Assembly (NCBI RefSeq): GCF_905404315.1
Contig: NC_066287.1
Location: 10,664,001 to 10,728,000, forward strand
Length of the DNA: 64,000 bases
Source of the DNA: Leptidea sinapis
Taxonomy: Eukaryota > Arthropoda > Insecta > Lepidoptera > Pieridae
Direction of reading: 5' to 3'
Both the position numbers and the translations under genes were made by a program. A model generated the notes under the pieces. That model ran no database searches. It had not been told where the DNA came from and saw only the letters and a program-made list of their open reading frames with translations. Positions within the stretch are counted from its first letter, which is position 1, and every line of letters starts with the position of its first letter. Shown one piece after another: positions 10,223 to 22,173 of the stretch.

Positions 10223-10656
10223 GAAGAAACTCAGCGGGCTCTTTTATATTATGTAGTATCGTACAATAAAATGTACCTATAATTAAATAGCTTTTAGGGA
10301 GTTCTCCCCATTTCCAGTCCTAGAGATTAAACTCGGCTTCGGATATTTACAGCTTTCAATTCTCCAATGATAATATGTGCAGCAAAAGTTTTCCTACAAC
10401 AAAAAAAACAGATAATTTAGAAATTAGTTCTAATCCATGCAATTGGATCACGATCAGTCACGTCAGTTTTTTCATGACGATTGGTGATCGGCGACGGCAA
10501 ACATTTAAAATTGTATATTATTATTTAGATAATCGAGATGGATTTTATTTCTATAAACAGCCAAAATATAATGATTATGGAGACGTAACAAAATACCAAA
10601 AGAATAGCCTATCGACGATTATTCTGGTGCTACGGGGAGAGTAAATAGCCTCGATA
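10223..10656. other. Unassigned spacer
   Basis: An 89-codon frame at 10375-10644 has no recognisable domain and AT-driven composition. I regard it as chance. Confidence 0.45.
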
Positions 10657-10868
10657 ATTTATACGTCTAGATAGAGTCTCTTGCTATGAGACAACCGATA
10701 AAAACAGGCCAGGTTTAATACTTTAGTGTGCGTGACAAGCTACGTCTTACACTCGCGATTTGTATGTCACTTTGTGTTAGTGTGCGTGCATGGTTAAAAT
10801 TAGAGGTTAACTTAACTCATTTTTTTCGACGTTTTCACAGCTGTAATAGTATATCTAGACGTATTTAT
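10657..10868 (+). mobile_element. MITE H, complete
   Basis: The ends 'atttatacgtctagata' and 'tatctagacgtatttat' are imperfect TIRs around a 212-bp body with no coding. Copies lie at 25076-25277, 38798-39322 (split by repeat A), 43100-43155 (left part) and 52673-52883 (reverse). Confidence 0.85.
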
Positions 10869-11619
10869 GATCTAAGGCAAATAAAATAACTGTAAAAAGT
10901 ATTACTTTAGTAAATTGAATTAAAATATATAATTATTTAAGAATATTCAATGCCCAAAAAGTAACATACGCTTCGTGTTATTTTACATTGAAATTAATAA
11001 AATACAAAGTATTTACTATTACATATGTGATCCCAGTGTCTTTCCTATTTGTCGTAGTATTATTTTTACAATGCCTTACTACGCAACACGGCATTTTAGT
11101 TTTAATTATCAGCAAGGTTTAACAGAACATGTGGCACGTCAACGTCACACACTATTCGAGACTGGCTCGAGTACGCCCACTTGGGCGTAGTATTTGCCGC
11201 AATATGCGACTACGCTTGCGGTATCTAGTTGGAGGGCAGCGGACACCAATCCTTAATCTAAGTTTATAACTATTGCCACTGAAAAGAAAGGCAGAAATCA
11301 AAATATTTATTTCAATTAGACCTTTACAGGAACTTTTGAACGTAACACATTAATAAAAAAAGGGAATCTAGAGTACCCGAATTGTTGCATTGTTTGTGCT
11401 ACAATATTTTAAAATTGAATTACAAAATTAGTATAATTACATCAATGTTTGGGAATGTGAAGACGATGCAGTATAGAGACAAGGTACTGCAGTACTGCAC
11501 CTACTGGTGCAAATTATGTTATAGTAATAAAATAAGGAAGAAGAGAGAATAAAATAATAAAAACTAGAACGGCTTCTCCCAAAATGGTGGCCCTGCAAAT
11601 TAAAAAAAAACTTATTTTT
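10869..11619. other. Unassigned spacer
   Basis: AT-rich sequence with a 71-codon chance frame at 10975-11190. No repeat partner was found in the window. Confidence 0.45.
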
Positions 11620-12131
11620 GAAGTGATAAGGTTTTCCCAGTCTGTCTGGCTTCCCTTACTCTCACACTTAGTGCAGCGGGAGGCAGGCTCCTCCTATCTC
11701 ACTCTAACCAATTGTTACTTTTATAGGATTAAATAATGATACTAATAATGTAGGTACATACACAAAATGCTAAATTAAATAAATTCAACAAATTTGTTTT
11801 TCCTTTGATGTGTCCATACATTAATTCTATGTGAGAATTTATTGACGCACGGTTTGACAGTTCTGCTGTGAAACAATTTCATTACGACAGCAGGGTGCAT
11901 ATTTTACGAAGTGTTTTTTGATGTTATGTTATATTATTGACAAATTCATATAAAAAAATTATTTTATTTATTATATACAGAACAACGTCTGTCGGGTCAG
12001 CTAGTAATCAATACAAAGTTTTATTAGTAAATAACCGAATCTTTTGTCAAGTTAAACAATTTCAATATTAAATAGTTCAACTTAGATTAGTTTAAGTTAT
12101 CACTTCTGTTGGGTGTCACGAGACGCACACG
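11620..12131 (-). mobile_element. Element E, split by a Helitron
   Basis: The left segment (11620 to about 11760) and right segment (12005-12131) match the two halves of E at 45040-45454 and 61488-61968 in reverse. The terminal motif 'gaagtgataa' and 'aagttatcacttc' mark the TIRs. The middle carries a Helitron ending at 12004. It is non-coding. Confidence 0.75.
11765..12004 (+). mobile_element. Helitron inserted in element E
   Basis: The 3' end 'acgtctgtcgggtcagctag' followed by T at 12005 is diagnostic. The resumption of E sequence at 12006 ('aatcaatacaaagttttatt') fixes that boundary. The 5' end is approximate. Confidence 0.65.
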
Positions 12132-13174
12132 TTTTTTTTTTATAAGAGTATGTACCTATTAACTAAATCGTGTTATATTTTGGTAAAGCAAAAAACCCTT
12201 TCTGTGCGGGTTTTTCTTTGCATATCATGTTAAAACAATGTGTAATAAAAACAGCTCAACATAATGTTACAAAGCTGGACGCTGCATTCTCAAACAACGC
12301 TCAAAACAAAAAAAATTAAAATCCCGACTGGTCATCCCCATTTACCCGCCACAAAACGAACAAAACTCCCCCCGAGAAAGGTTCGCCCCTTGCTGGGGAG
12401 CTGAGTTCGTGTCGTGGGAGATTTTAAGATTGGCTTTTTTATTTCTGGACGCAAGCGTTAGTAATTAGGGTTGCTAAGATTATACTGTCTTAAGTTGCAT
12501 TGACTATGGAATGCTTAAGTACTTATCTTGTGCTACTGTTACGTTACGTTAGCTACTGTTTAATATAGGCCAAATTTGTTGTTTGGAGTTTGGACAGTAG
12601 TGAAAATTTTAAGCAATGCTTTTAACAGCCTTTTTCAATATCTCAAACTTATTTTACAAATAGACATATTGTTTATGATTGGTTCATTCGGACACATAAC
12701 GTTTCGCGCGTTTATTTGCAAGCATGCTTGACATTTGGAAAACTCCAGAATAATCAATGTATTGCCAGTGTTGTCAGCGATATATTCGCCATTTTGAATA
12801 TTATTCTTGTTAATTTTCAGCTATAATTTATGTCAAGTTTATTTGCAAAGCCGAAAAAGTTTTAAATTTGGAATAACTTTACTTCGCGTTTATTAATAAC
12901 ACATATTTCTTTGGATGAGGCCACCTCAGGGGTTGTAATGCATGCAATCTGCGTGTACTAAATATTACGCAAACACACAGATCAAACATGGATGTACATT
13001 ACAGCTTCAGTTAGTAAATCTCTACAGTACTGTGAGTTCCGATCGGTCGTGAATCATTGTTATAATTGGCGGAAGCTATCACTTGCAAACAAGTGAACCC
13101 CAAGTCCATTACAAACGTATATATAGTACAGAATTCACATAGTCAGCGATTTGCACACATCCGTTTGCAAAGTA
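12132..13174. other. Mostly unassigned spacer
   Basis: Contains a short repeat L piece at about 12855-12895 ('tttggaataactttact'). A GC-richer patch lies at 12330-12430. A possible lone hAT-like end is at 12467-12480 (tagggttgctaag). No coding region was recognised. Confidence 0.45.
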
Positions 13175-13565
13175 TCTTATTATAAATAAAATTATCGTGT
13201 CACAATGTTAGTTACCTTACTCCTCCGAAACGGCTTTACTGATTTTTACCAAACTTTATATTCGGCTACTATCTATTTTTCATCCCCCTAAATGGTAAGG
13301 GTAGTCCACCCCAAATTTTTTTGACATTTTTTATTTATTTTATTATGATTTAGCATTGAAAAATACATACAAATTAAAATTTTCACCCTTCTTCGATCTA
13401 CAACTATTTTTTGTATCACGATTTTTTATATTATTATTATATTTATATTAAACCGATATAGGGTTGCAAGATGGCAATCGAATACAATTATTCGGTTGCA
13501 TCAAAATTTTTGTAATTTTTTTTTAATATGTTATATGGCAAAACGACGTTTGCTGGGTCAGCTAG
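13175..13565 (+). mobile_element. Non-autonomous Helitron
   Basis: It starts 'tcttattataaataaa' and ends 'gtttgctgggtcagctag' before T. The last bases form a small hairpin (gctg-ggt-cagc). The interior parallels 2202-2588 ('ctcctccgaaacggc', 'tttttcatccccctaaatgg'). No coding capacity. Confidence 0.8.
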
Positions 13566-13821
13566 TATTTTATAATTATGTAAGCTTAGAATTACAATAT
13601 TCTATATTAGCGTATAGACGAACTAAGCGTGAGAGACACAAGAAGATCTCTTTCTATTCTATTATGTTCTATCTATTTTATCGATCTGTTCTATTTTGCT
13701 GATATACAGCTGAGCAAGATAGAAAAGGTAAGCAAATCTATTGTTTCTGTAACTGTTTATATTGGAACGTCGAAAGCAGTCAGTCACACTTGGCATTAGG
13801 TCCTTAGTTATATTTTAAATA

Positions 13822-13995
13822 CTAGCTGACCCGACAGACGTTGTTCTGTTCATAATAAAAAAAAAACTTGCTGGTGAAATATCGTCAAATCTGTTCTTAG
13901 CTGACCTCTACTCGGCGAAAGGAATATTCCTACCAAATTTTAAGTCTGAACGCCTTATGATTCCAGAGATATCATGATGAGTTAATATATAGGTG
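13822..13995 (-). mobile_element. Helitron, 3' part
   Basis: On the plus strand it begins 'ctagctgacccgacagacg' after TA, the reverse of the 3' end at 12004. The 5' boundary is not clear because MITE sequence follows at 14011. Confidence 0.7.
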
Positions 13996-14010
13996 GAAAT
14001 CTCTTATATA

Positions 14011-14425
14011 CGGGGTTTGCCAATAGGGGCTTGACAATTTTGAATTTAGTTTATGAACGCACCTTTTCACTTTACATTGAACTGTCACTGTCAGTTTATT
14101 CAGTAGTGATAACCTTTTCATTAATCATCATCAGTGGCCGCTAGTTTAAGACCGTTAACTCCGATTTTCGGTCGTAATTCTCGCCCTAGTAGACAGGCAG
14201 TAACAAGTTTAGTGAAAAAGTTTGAGTCTACCTATGCGTTGTGTGACGTGGGTCCAACGAATCAACCGCTGCAAACTTGCCCGCGGTGGCCATATGAGCG
14301 AAGTCGAGTTGTATTCATAAATGTTTTGAATGTACTTCAACCCGATACTAAAGTTTTTGAAATATCTCAAATGGCTTTCATTTTAATTTTAAAAAAAGTT
14401 GTCAAGTCCCTATTGGAAAACCCTT
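14011..14425 (+). mobile_element. Mariner-type MITE with TIRs
   Basis: The TIRs 'ggggtttgccaatagg' and its imperfect reverse 'cctattggaaaaccc' start at 14012 and end near 14424, flanked by TA-rich sequence that fits a TA TSD. The body keeps a remnant of a transposase N-terminus (14134-14290), so this is an internally deleted Tc1/mariner element. Confidence 0.8.
14134..14290 (+). pseudogene. Tc1/mariner-type transposase N-terminal remnant
   Basis: The frame contains 'FGRNSRPSRQAVTSLVKKFE', which fits the helix-turn-helix DNA-binding region of insect mariner-type transposases (GR-.RPS-.AI-.LVKKFE in the usual form). The catalytic DDD/DDE domain is entirely missing. The open frame continues to 14460 in non-homologous sequence. 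Without the catalytic part it cannot transpose, though the TIRs could be mobilised by a related enzyme elsewhere. Confidence 0.65.
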
Positions 14426-14534
14426 TATATATACCTAGTCTTGACATAAATACTGAATAAATATATTTCTATTGCAAATTAGATTTATTACTTTTACAGT
14501 GTGTTCTCTTAGTGTGTGAGCGTGAGAGCTCGTG

Positions 14535-15366
14535 TGAGCTCTAATGAAGTCCGAAACGTTCGCTTCCAACCAAGACTGCGTAGCTTTATGACCCGGCCCG
14601 AGTCTTGCTAGAAGGACCATTCTTCGTTATTGAACATGGTGTTGTTAAGGGGCTTCACTACCTTCTCAAGAATGGTATCTTGATACACTTGTGCAGATAT
14701 TTTGATACCTTTTTCACAAAAGTATGGCTCAGTCACTCTTTCATAGCTATTACCCCAACAAACCATCACTGAAGTCGAATAGTGCCCACGTTGCACTCTG
14801 TCGATTAATTGGGAAGCTTCCTTAAAGCTCTGAGCATAAATACGGTCATTTAAGTAAATAAAAAATTTCTGTGACCTCCCTTTGCGAACCGCTTCAGTAG
14901 TTGTTTCGTTGCTAGTCCTAAGTCATCTTTTAAAATACGCGACATGGTTCTAGGTGCTATCTTCATAAAGATAAACTCTTTTGCTTTCGGACAGGATTTC
15001 TACGAATTATTTCCCTTACTGTGTTGACCACCCTTTTCTTACGAACACTACGTGGATGGCGAGATATTTATCTGTCACAAACAGAGGAGGTCTCATTGTA
15101 CTTATTCATAGCCTGGTACAAAAACATTTTACTTATACCATGCGTATGTAGAGTTTTAAAAATTGCATTAGGCTCCATACCTACTTTGTGTAATGCAATC
15201 ACAGCGATTCGGTTCTCTTTATCACCCCACTCCATATCGCAAATATATTGGCGCCAAAATGAGAAAATTCAATGAACAATCCACATATTATAAAAATCAC
15301 ATTCCAAATGCAACTGTAATATGTTGTTTATTTTTAATTGTAACAGTATTCATGGCCAGACTAAGT
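14535..15366 (-). pseudogene. Tc1/mariner transposase pseudogene
   Basis: Read on the minus strand, the element starts at about 15366 with 'tacttagtctggcc' and the coding region begins at an ATG near 15236 ('MEWGDKENRIAVIALHK'). It continues through 'RRNPVRKQK', 'RGHYSTSVMVCWGNSYERV', 'YFCEKGIKISAQVYQDT' and 'KATQSWLEANVSDFIRA'. This is the order of a Tc1/mariner transposase: N-terminal DNA-binding part, then catalytic domain. Compared with 45927-46760, an internal deletion removes the T-D-E-K block with the first catalytic Asp. The glutamine before the second catalytic Asp is a stop (TAG). The 3' end is missing. It is inactive. Confidence 0.8.
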
Positions 15367-15402
15367 ATATATAGATTAAACTACATATTAGGCAGATGTC
15401 AG

Positions 15403-15444
15403 ATCGTCGAAAATTTTCTGTGAAGACCATAAATTTTCGACGAT
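15403..15444. repeat. Perfect 14-bp hairpin
   Basis: The arms 'atcgtcgaaaattt' (15403-15416) and 'aaattttcgacgat' (15431-15444) are exact reverse complements with a 14-base loop. It lies just outside the mariner pseudogene's 5' end. No other copy was seen. Confidence 0.8.
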
Positions 15445-15496
15445 TTAAAGTTGAACAAGAATCACAGACACAATGTCACTGCTGTGTTGTTATAAC

Positions 15497-15748
15497 TAGG
15501 GTTACAATTCGTGCGGATTAATCCGGACATGTTCGGTCTTTTAGACTCTAGTGCGGATTTTGTCTGGCTCTCTAACTTTTCCAGATTTTCTTTTGATTTA
15601 CTTGGGATATAGTAATAAAACTATATGAGTATGAACTAAAATCTTTACGAAAACGAAAAACCAAACGGGATCAACTTTAAAGTCCGGATTTTTATCGTAA
15701 TATCAGGCTTTTAGTCCGAACTTTTCAAATTACTAAATGGTAACCCTA
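15497..15748. mobile_element. hAT-type MITE
   Basis: The ends are 'tagggttac' and 'gtaacccta'. The 8-base flanks gttataac and gttatgag agree at six positions, which fits an aged 8-bp hAT TSD. The 252-bp body is non-coding. Confidence 0.75.
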
Positions 15749-17635
15749 GTTATGAGGGACGAATGTAACAATTCATAGATAACATAGACTGTTAAGTCTA
15801 TCTATAAATACATATATACCTAAAATGGAATGGATTATAGCGATACATTAATTTACAATGAAAGAATGAAGGAAACAAATACAAGGAGACAAAAATATAA
15901 TAAAACAAAAATATGCACGCTTCGGTAAGCAGCTGCTAGCTCAACTGATTTTAACAGGACTTTAACTAATGTTGTAAGGAGATATTTAGGCTTTTTCTTG
16001 TAAGAAAATGAATTGAGTCCTGCGCAAATATCGAATTAAATTCATTCTATGCAAGTTAAAACGTTTTTCAAAACGAACAATGTATGTAAGTATAATAAGT
16101 TTTTAACAAACAAAAACCTTTTTAAAAATGTATATCCATGCAGACAATTTTGGACATGTATTAATTATCTAGAATATGATTATTAAGGATTTATTTTATA
16201 TTTGCCATTCTCCGTGGGCAACAGACCGCAGCGGAATATATGAATGAGACCGTTCCCCATGTCGATGCTGGTGTCACGTGACATCTGACTCCGTTTGTGA
16301 CTCGAACCTACACAGATCGTACAGTAACTGGAAGTGACACTCATTCGTTTGGACCTATATTAAAAATGCAGGTTCAATTTCTCTATATTATAGAGATATG
16401 TAGGCTTTTGAGGGCCTCTTTTTGAAGTAAAATTTCTTTAAAATCGTTGTGATCTAAAACTCGATAAAACCAAAAAGCGAGACGATAGAGACACAAACAT
16501 GTAAATGTATAGATTCTGCCGGCGAGAGAATGAGATAGAATACATTACACGTTCTAGGTCCCTAAAAATGATTTAAAGTGACAGTAAAAAGAGACAGACA
16601 TAAATTCATAAGATTTGACGTGGGAGAAAATGAGATAGCTAGCATTATACTGTGTTTTGCTACCAAGAGAACATCGTTGAATAAGAGAATGTCTCATGTA
16701 AGACGCGAGTATACCTTAATATATTATTCTGACGTCAAGTGCACGACGAATTACTACATAGACACCAGGAGAACATAAATATGGTAGCGGTGATACTAAT
16801 GTCTTTCATAGCGGTTGAAATCATGTGTCATCCTAACAACATGTACCAGGACTTCATATGTAGTTTAGAGGTTTAATGTAAATTGCATCACATACAGCGG
16901 TTCCATTGCTTGAGTTTTTCGACGCCAAATTTAATTTGAAAATGTGTAACAGTCGCACAGTATCAACAAAAAAGTAACAGTATCATCAAAGTATTTATTT
17001 CATATTTTAGTTACAATTTGAAGCATCTTGTATCATTTATCGAAAAGGTAATCTCTGAGTCTGAAATCTATGTAATATATACGAATAAAATGTAAAATAA
17101 TTATCAAACTCTGTATCACAATGATCATTACTAAAACCTACAATTCTCTTCTTCCCGCAATTTTACATTCGTCTCATTATCTTGAAGCCAAAATTTTTGT
17201 CGTCGTCTTCGTCTGTAGATTACAATTCTTAAAATTTATTCTTTTACTTTATTATTCAAAATATTGAAATAACCGAAACAGAATTTAACTAGTATTGTTG
17301 ATTAAAACCTAAGTAGGCCATTTCAGTACAAATTTAGTTTCACTAAAGTAGTACAAGTCGTATTGTAAATAAATTGTAAAAAAAAAAATATTTTTCGAAA
17401 ACGTGCATGGAAATATTGTCATTATTTTCGAAAAAAGAACACGCGAAGTATCGAATTTTCGGACAAAGAAAATCAAATCCATTGCGGGAGTGTTTTTTGA
17501 ATTTGGAACATTACAACGCTCCTGCAATCTTGTATGAAACGGCGTGCTAAATACTCTTTGATCGGATCTTTTTTGTCATTCTTGGCATACCATAGTCTCT
17601 TTCCGTTTGCCTGTCGGCAAAGCTGAAAATTCGTA
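15749..17635. other. Unassigned spacer
   Basis: No gene or known repeat was recognised in about 1.9 kb. Short frames at 16578-16778 and 17309-17527 (minus) show no domain. The last 100 bp ('tgtcggcaaagctgaaaa') may be the 5' leader of the recombinase-like fragment that follows. Confidence 0.45.
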
Positions 17636-17689
17636 TTGATTTGTTATTTACATACCTACTTACTAAATATAAATTTAACAATGATTAAA

Positions 17690-18135
17690 ATGAGTTCCAA
17701 CGGTTCAGAGAGTGAAATGGAGATTGATTGTACTCCACCAGATTTAAGTTCAGAAGCCAAATTGGCATTGGAAAACCTGCTTCCAGCGAAGTCAAAAGAA
17801 AAATACATGAAAGTATATGAAAATTTTATGAGTTGGAAAAACGAGAAAAAAGTGAATATTTTCTCCGAAACAGTATTTTTGGCGTATTTTTATGAGATTG
17901 CTCAAACTAAAAGCCATCTACATTATGGGCAATTTATTCCATGCTGAAATGTACATTTCATGTTAAAAACGGCATTAACTTGAAAAATTATGGGAATTTA
18001 ACTACTTTTCTTAAAAGACAATCGACTGGATTCAAAAGCAAGAAATCGAAAATTTTTACTGGCGACAACATAAAGCAATTTTTAATTAAAGCTCCAGATG
18101 ATATATATTTAACGACAAAGGCAAATAAAATTTAA
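17690..18135 (+). pseudogene. Tyrosine-recombinase-like protein, N-terminal fragment, frameshifted
   Basis: The frame from ATG 17690 (an upstream in-frame ATG is at 17681) starts 'MSSNGSESEMEIDCTPPDLS'. It continues into 'LPAKSKEKYMKVYENFMSWK' and 'FSETVFLAYF'. Near 17908-17915 one base is lost; the next frame carries 'STLWAIYSMLKCTF' on to 'FLKRQS' and 'APDDIYLTTK', then a stop at 18133. This order is what I recall for the N-terminal core-binding part of insect tyrosine-recombinase-like (Crypton-like) proteins. In those, a catalytic domain with the R..H-x-x-R..Y residues follows. None of that domain is here: homology stops at about 18122, and the next 20 bp lead straight into a LINE tail. 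It may be a dead domesticated gene copy, an exon, or part of a mobile element. I know no symbol for it. Confidence 0.6.
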
Positions 18136-18140
18136 CGTAT

Positions 18141-18480
18141 AAAGTCAAAGTCAAAGTCAAAAAATCTTTATTCACTGTAAAACTTTATAAGTTATTTAGT
18201 GCAAGTCAGGAAAATATATATATGTTCATATTATAAAAAGTGTGTTTTATTTCCCTGAATTCTTTTGAGAAAAGCACTATATATGCCTCGGCGGGAAATG
18301 GCAATTGCCTATCTCGTATTTAGTGAAGTCTTTTCAAGTACATTACAATTGCAATGTTATCTGAATTGATGTCCCAAAAATAGATTCTAACAGCTTCTTA
18401 CAGGTAAAATTAATAGTATTCAAATTCATCTTTAAAGTTTATTATACTTAAAAACATTATTTGAAAGTGCTGATATAATA
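18141..18480 (-). mobile_element. LINE 3' end with (TCAAAG)n tail
   Basis: The plus strand opens with repeated 'aaagtcaaagtcaaagtc', then 'atctttattcac'. In reverse this is a LINE 3' terminus with a simple-repeat tail. The block 'cggcgggaaatggcaattgc' inside is typical of such tails. The 5' limit is uncertain. It cuts off the recombinase-like frame. Confidence 0.55.
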
Positions 18481-20116
18481 TTCCAGTCCAGAAATTGCTT
18501 CCTGAAGAAGTTATGAATGGCCATTTTTGTGACGTTATTGAAAATTACCGAAAGTAGACAAGAAATAGAGGCATACCCATGACAAGATGGGAAAAACCTA
18601 AAGAAAAGCGGGACCTTTTTGGATACAAATAGCTCAGGATAGAGACATTTGAAGGTCTTTGTAGCAGGCCTTCACTTTATATTTTTATTTATTTACATAA
18701 AATTACTGATCAAGATTTTTATTGCCATGAGCAGTAGTAGTTTACAGTGCAGTCATCTGCAGAACTCTTCGAAGCAGTAGAACTCACATTATGGAGTGTA
18801 GGTCTGGAGCAGTTTAGTTTTATTCCATTTTCTATAACAACACAGCGCATATACTTTGTTTGCAGGCCTTGGATGTGGTATGTGTTTTGTAACGCGTTAA
18901 AATCAAATCACACTATCACTGTAATGGGCATATGTTTTCACCACATCACTGCACACATAAAGGCAATGGAATATTCGATGAGTTTGTAATTACACCGGTG
19001 CCCATACCTTTATACCAAATCGACATAGTTTCATTATGAGAGGGTTGTTTTTTTTCGTTATTTATTTATTTAAATTACATGAATACATTAAAAAAATTTT
19101 TTTATTGAATTGATTAATTATATTAATGGTGTAAAATAGTCATTACAGACATAAATTTTCATTTATCTATTATTAATTATAATTTCATTCATTGTTATTC
19201 ATGGCTAATATAAATTTACAGCGTCAGTATCAAAAACAGAAACAAAGAGGCACCTTTAATGTATTACATTTTTCTGGATGGCTCACTAGGAAACCCTGTG
19301 CAGAGCCAACCAATGATTACCGTCTGCTATGTAATATTACTTAATGTTAATAATGAATGAAATAGAACTAAAACTGACAACTAAAACAATATTTATCTGG
19401 CTTTAAAGTATTCCTAACTAATAGTTAGAAAAAAAGGGTATTATTTTTTATTTAGGCTCTTCCAGTATCTCTATAGCATGCGGAAAGTATGAGCACTTGT
19501 CGTTTGACACCGTGAACCTCGATAAGCGCCGAGGGGCGCTTCAGTTACAGGTTATTAAACTGGGTTCCGCCGACCGCGTGGGGGAGGGGAACCTGATATT
19601 ATTCCTTTATTGAACCATATTGTTTGAGCTCTTTTCATACAGAAACCATTCATGGATCTCATTCGAAATCGTTGATCGTTTGGCAGCTTACGATTCAGTT
19701 TGATATTATATAGCGTGTTATATTATTTTATTTATTACTTATGTATCATAGTATATTGCTATGGGCAATGCTGCTGATATTAATACCGACCTCCTGCTGC
19801 AGAATAGGACTATTCGCGCTATTTTTCAACCTAGGTCCTAAACAATCAATAAGAGAAAAATTTAAAATTTATTTTTTAACATCAAAGGATTAAATTCACA
19901 TTCAAATAATAACTAAAATAAATTAATCTGCTTATCGCAGCAATGGTAAGTAAAACTTGGTAAAAGTTAAAAAATATCATGGTAAAACTTGAATAAAGAA
20001 AGCAAAAAATAACAAGATTTAAGTTTGATTAGAACTCATTTTTTCAAGATTAGTTTTGTAGGAAAAAGGGGGCCCGAAAACATGTTAATGTTATTCAACG
20101 TGAGATTATACATATA
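18481..20116. other. Unassigned spacer
   Basis: No gene was recognised. The 80-codon frame at 18747-18989 has no domain. A GC-richer patch at 19495-19600 is of unknown origin. Confidence 0.45.
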
Positions 20117-20249
20117 CCCCCTTATTCATAATAGTCCGCTATCTTAAAACAGCCGCTAAGTCTTTTCTCATTCTGACTTAGGTCAATAGAAGAAGACTGA
20201 ACGAGAATTAGCAATGCTTTTAGTTAGCAGACTATTATGAATAAGGGGG
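20117..20249. mobile_element. MITE F, complete, TA-flanked
   Basis: The TIRs 'cccccttattcataatagtc' and its reverse 'gactattatgaataaggggg' differ by one base over about 22 positions. They enclose a 133-bp element flanked by TA on both sides (20115-20116 and 20250-20251). TA duplication and size fit a Tc1/mariner-mobilised MITE. The second copy is at the window's left edge. Confidence 0.85.
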
Positions 20250-20546
20250 TATGTGTACATATTCTGTGAAGTGGCGCACCAATATTGGTGCTAGTTTTAG
20301 AGATGTGGAATAAGTTTTGTGATCTAGTGGCTATAGATGGTACACGAAAATTAATTTCAGATTACAATTGGGATGACTTAATCTCGCCAATACAAATTTT
20401 ATAGAGTGTTACTGCGTCAATTAGCCGTCTTCGGTTACTCAAGGATAGGGTATAATGGGGGCTGGATGATCTTGTTACCGGGAGGACTGCTTCATGTTTT
20501 TGTTTTTATTTCCTTTATTTCATTATCTTAAAATTAAAGTTATTAT
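20250..20546. other. Unassigned spacer
   Basis: No coding or repeat content was recognised. Confidence 0.5.
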
Positions 20547-20792
20547 ATTTTTTTACGAAAATAAGGGACGACACGAGCAGGACGTTCAGCTAAAGGTTAT
20601 TGATACGCCCTGCCCATTACAATGCAGTGCCGCTCAGGATTCTTGAAAAACCCCAAAAATTCTGAGCGGCACTACAACTGCGCTCCTCACCTTGAGACAT
20701 AAGATGTTAAGTCTCATTTGCCCAGTGATTTCAGACCGAAACAAAGTAATCCAAGGCAATAACACAGGCATCCTGTGCAAAGGAGCCCACTG
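20547..20792 (-). mobile_element. Repeat A, internally deleted
   Basis: The minus-strand copy has the intact second hairpin (gtgccgctcag / ctgagcggcac). The first inverted pair has been lost by deletion ('gtaatccaaggcaataacac'). Confidence 0.85.
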
Positions 20793-21304
20793 GTAAAAAA
20801 ATAGTATTTTATTTAATTTAATAAAATGCTCGCAGAATGTCTTTATTTATTTACGGTATGTGTGGATTGATGCATCTAATGTACTCAATAGCTCTAGTGT
20901 TTATAATTATTAATTTACTTTTTTTTACTTAATCGTGTTACGGCCGTTCCAAATATACTTTCTACAGATAGAGATAAATTACTACGTTCTACTGTCAGTT
21001 ATAAGCTGTCAATATATATTGGGACGCGTGAATTGCAATTTACATACAAACTTCTATCGCTGGTAAACTATAGCCTATACGTCCTCCCATTGACAGACAG
21101 CGTGTACGGATAAGGTACCGTCGCTGGTAAGTTTATTAGGACAGGAAAGTCAACGATAGTTATCATTTTTATTTCAAATAGGCCACAACCGGAGTTAGAC
21201 TGAATATTGGGATCGGCCTTTACCCTTTTTACTTTTTGACGTTTGCGTATTTTTTGTGCGTCACTTTGCATATATTGTAATTGAAATGATTTGTAACTTG
21301 CATT
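20793..21304. other. Unassigned spacer
   Basis: AT-rich. A 67-codon minus-strand frame at 21068-21271 has no recognised domain. Confidence 0.45.
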
Positions 21305-21480
21305 AAAAACAAGAACTTGTAACAGCTAATCTGTTTTGAAAAGAGCAACCTAGAATTTCTTACTCATTCTTCTCTGAGGAAATCTGCCTTCCCAATGAGC
21401 TATATGAAAATAATGACATATTTCAAGAGTGATATGATTAACCTATGAAAAATAAAACATTTTTGATTTGATTTACTAAC
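21305..21480 (+). mobile_element. Repeat J (LINE 3' UTR)
   Basis: Contains 'aagaacttgtaacagctaat', 'ctcattcttctctgagg' and 'ctgccttccc', and ends 'tttttgatttgattt'. The same order, reversed, is at 50307-50540. The terminal (TTTGA)n-like tail marks the 3' end of a LINE. Confidence 0.7.
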
Positions 21481-22173
21481 AGTTCATTGTAATAAGTATT
21501 TTTATACGCTAGTAACAATATTGTAAGTCTTAGTAAGGAGGTAGTTATTCGACGTTCAATAAGTTATTTCAAATCATATTTCGAGTAAAAATATTTGTGT
21601 CTTCATCTCCATTTTTAACGTGATCAGTTCTGAAGAGAACAGAACGACATGGGCTTAATAAAATCATTAAATAATTACTTAATTCATGGCATAATTCAAA
21701 TTCTGTTTATTGCATAAAATATTAATTTCATGAAATGCCACTTCACGAACACCATTTTCAAGGATTAAAATGTAATATAATATATAACTAGTAAATAACC
21801 AGCCTAATTTTAAGCAGCAACGAATATGCAAATAACTTTATTTGTACAAAAATTTAAATGAATGCAAACTCTTTACTGCGCTAAAAATATTATTACAATT
21901 TGTGTACTTATAAGAATTATGTTACCACAGTTGGGCTAGAGTTTCAGGTAACATAGAGGTGTAGGAGATTTTATTTATAGTTCGACATAAGGGAATTAAT
22001 TAACATACTATAGGATGAATGTATGTACTTACATATAGGTATAGATATATGCACAAAAAAAGTGGAAAAAACTAGGATTTAAGCACTACAAAAATAAAAA
22101 AATAATATGATAGTGTATATGTTTATATAATGGTTATACTATAAATTTTCACGAGATGACTTGTTTTGAAAAA
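21481..22173. other. AT-rich spacer, no gene seen
   Basis: No domain or repeat partner was recognised. Confidence 0.5.

Noticed and set aside
12188..12222. Terminator-like hairpin (aaaaaccc / gggttttt followed by T-rich sequence)
   Set aside because: It resembles a bacterial Rho-independent terminator, but the window is insect nuclear DNA with no adjacent gene. Inverted A/T-rich runs are common here.
12467..12480. hAT element end
   Set aside because: One terminus-like sequence only; I found no matching inverted end or TSD.
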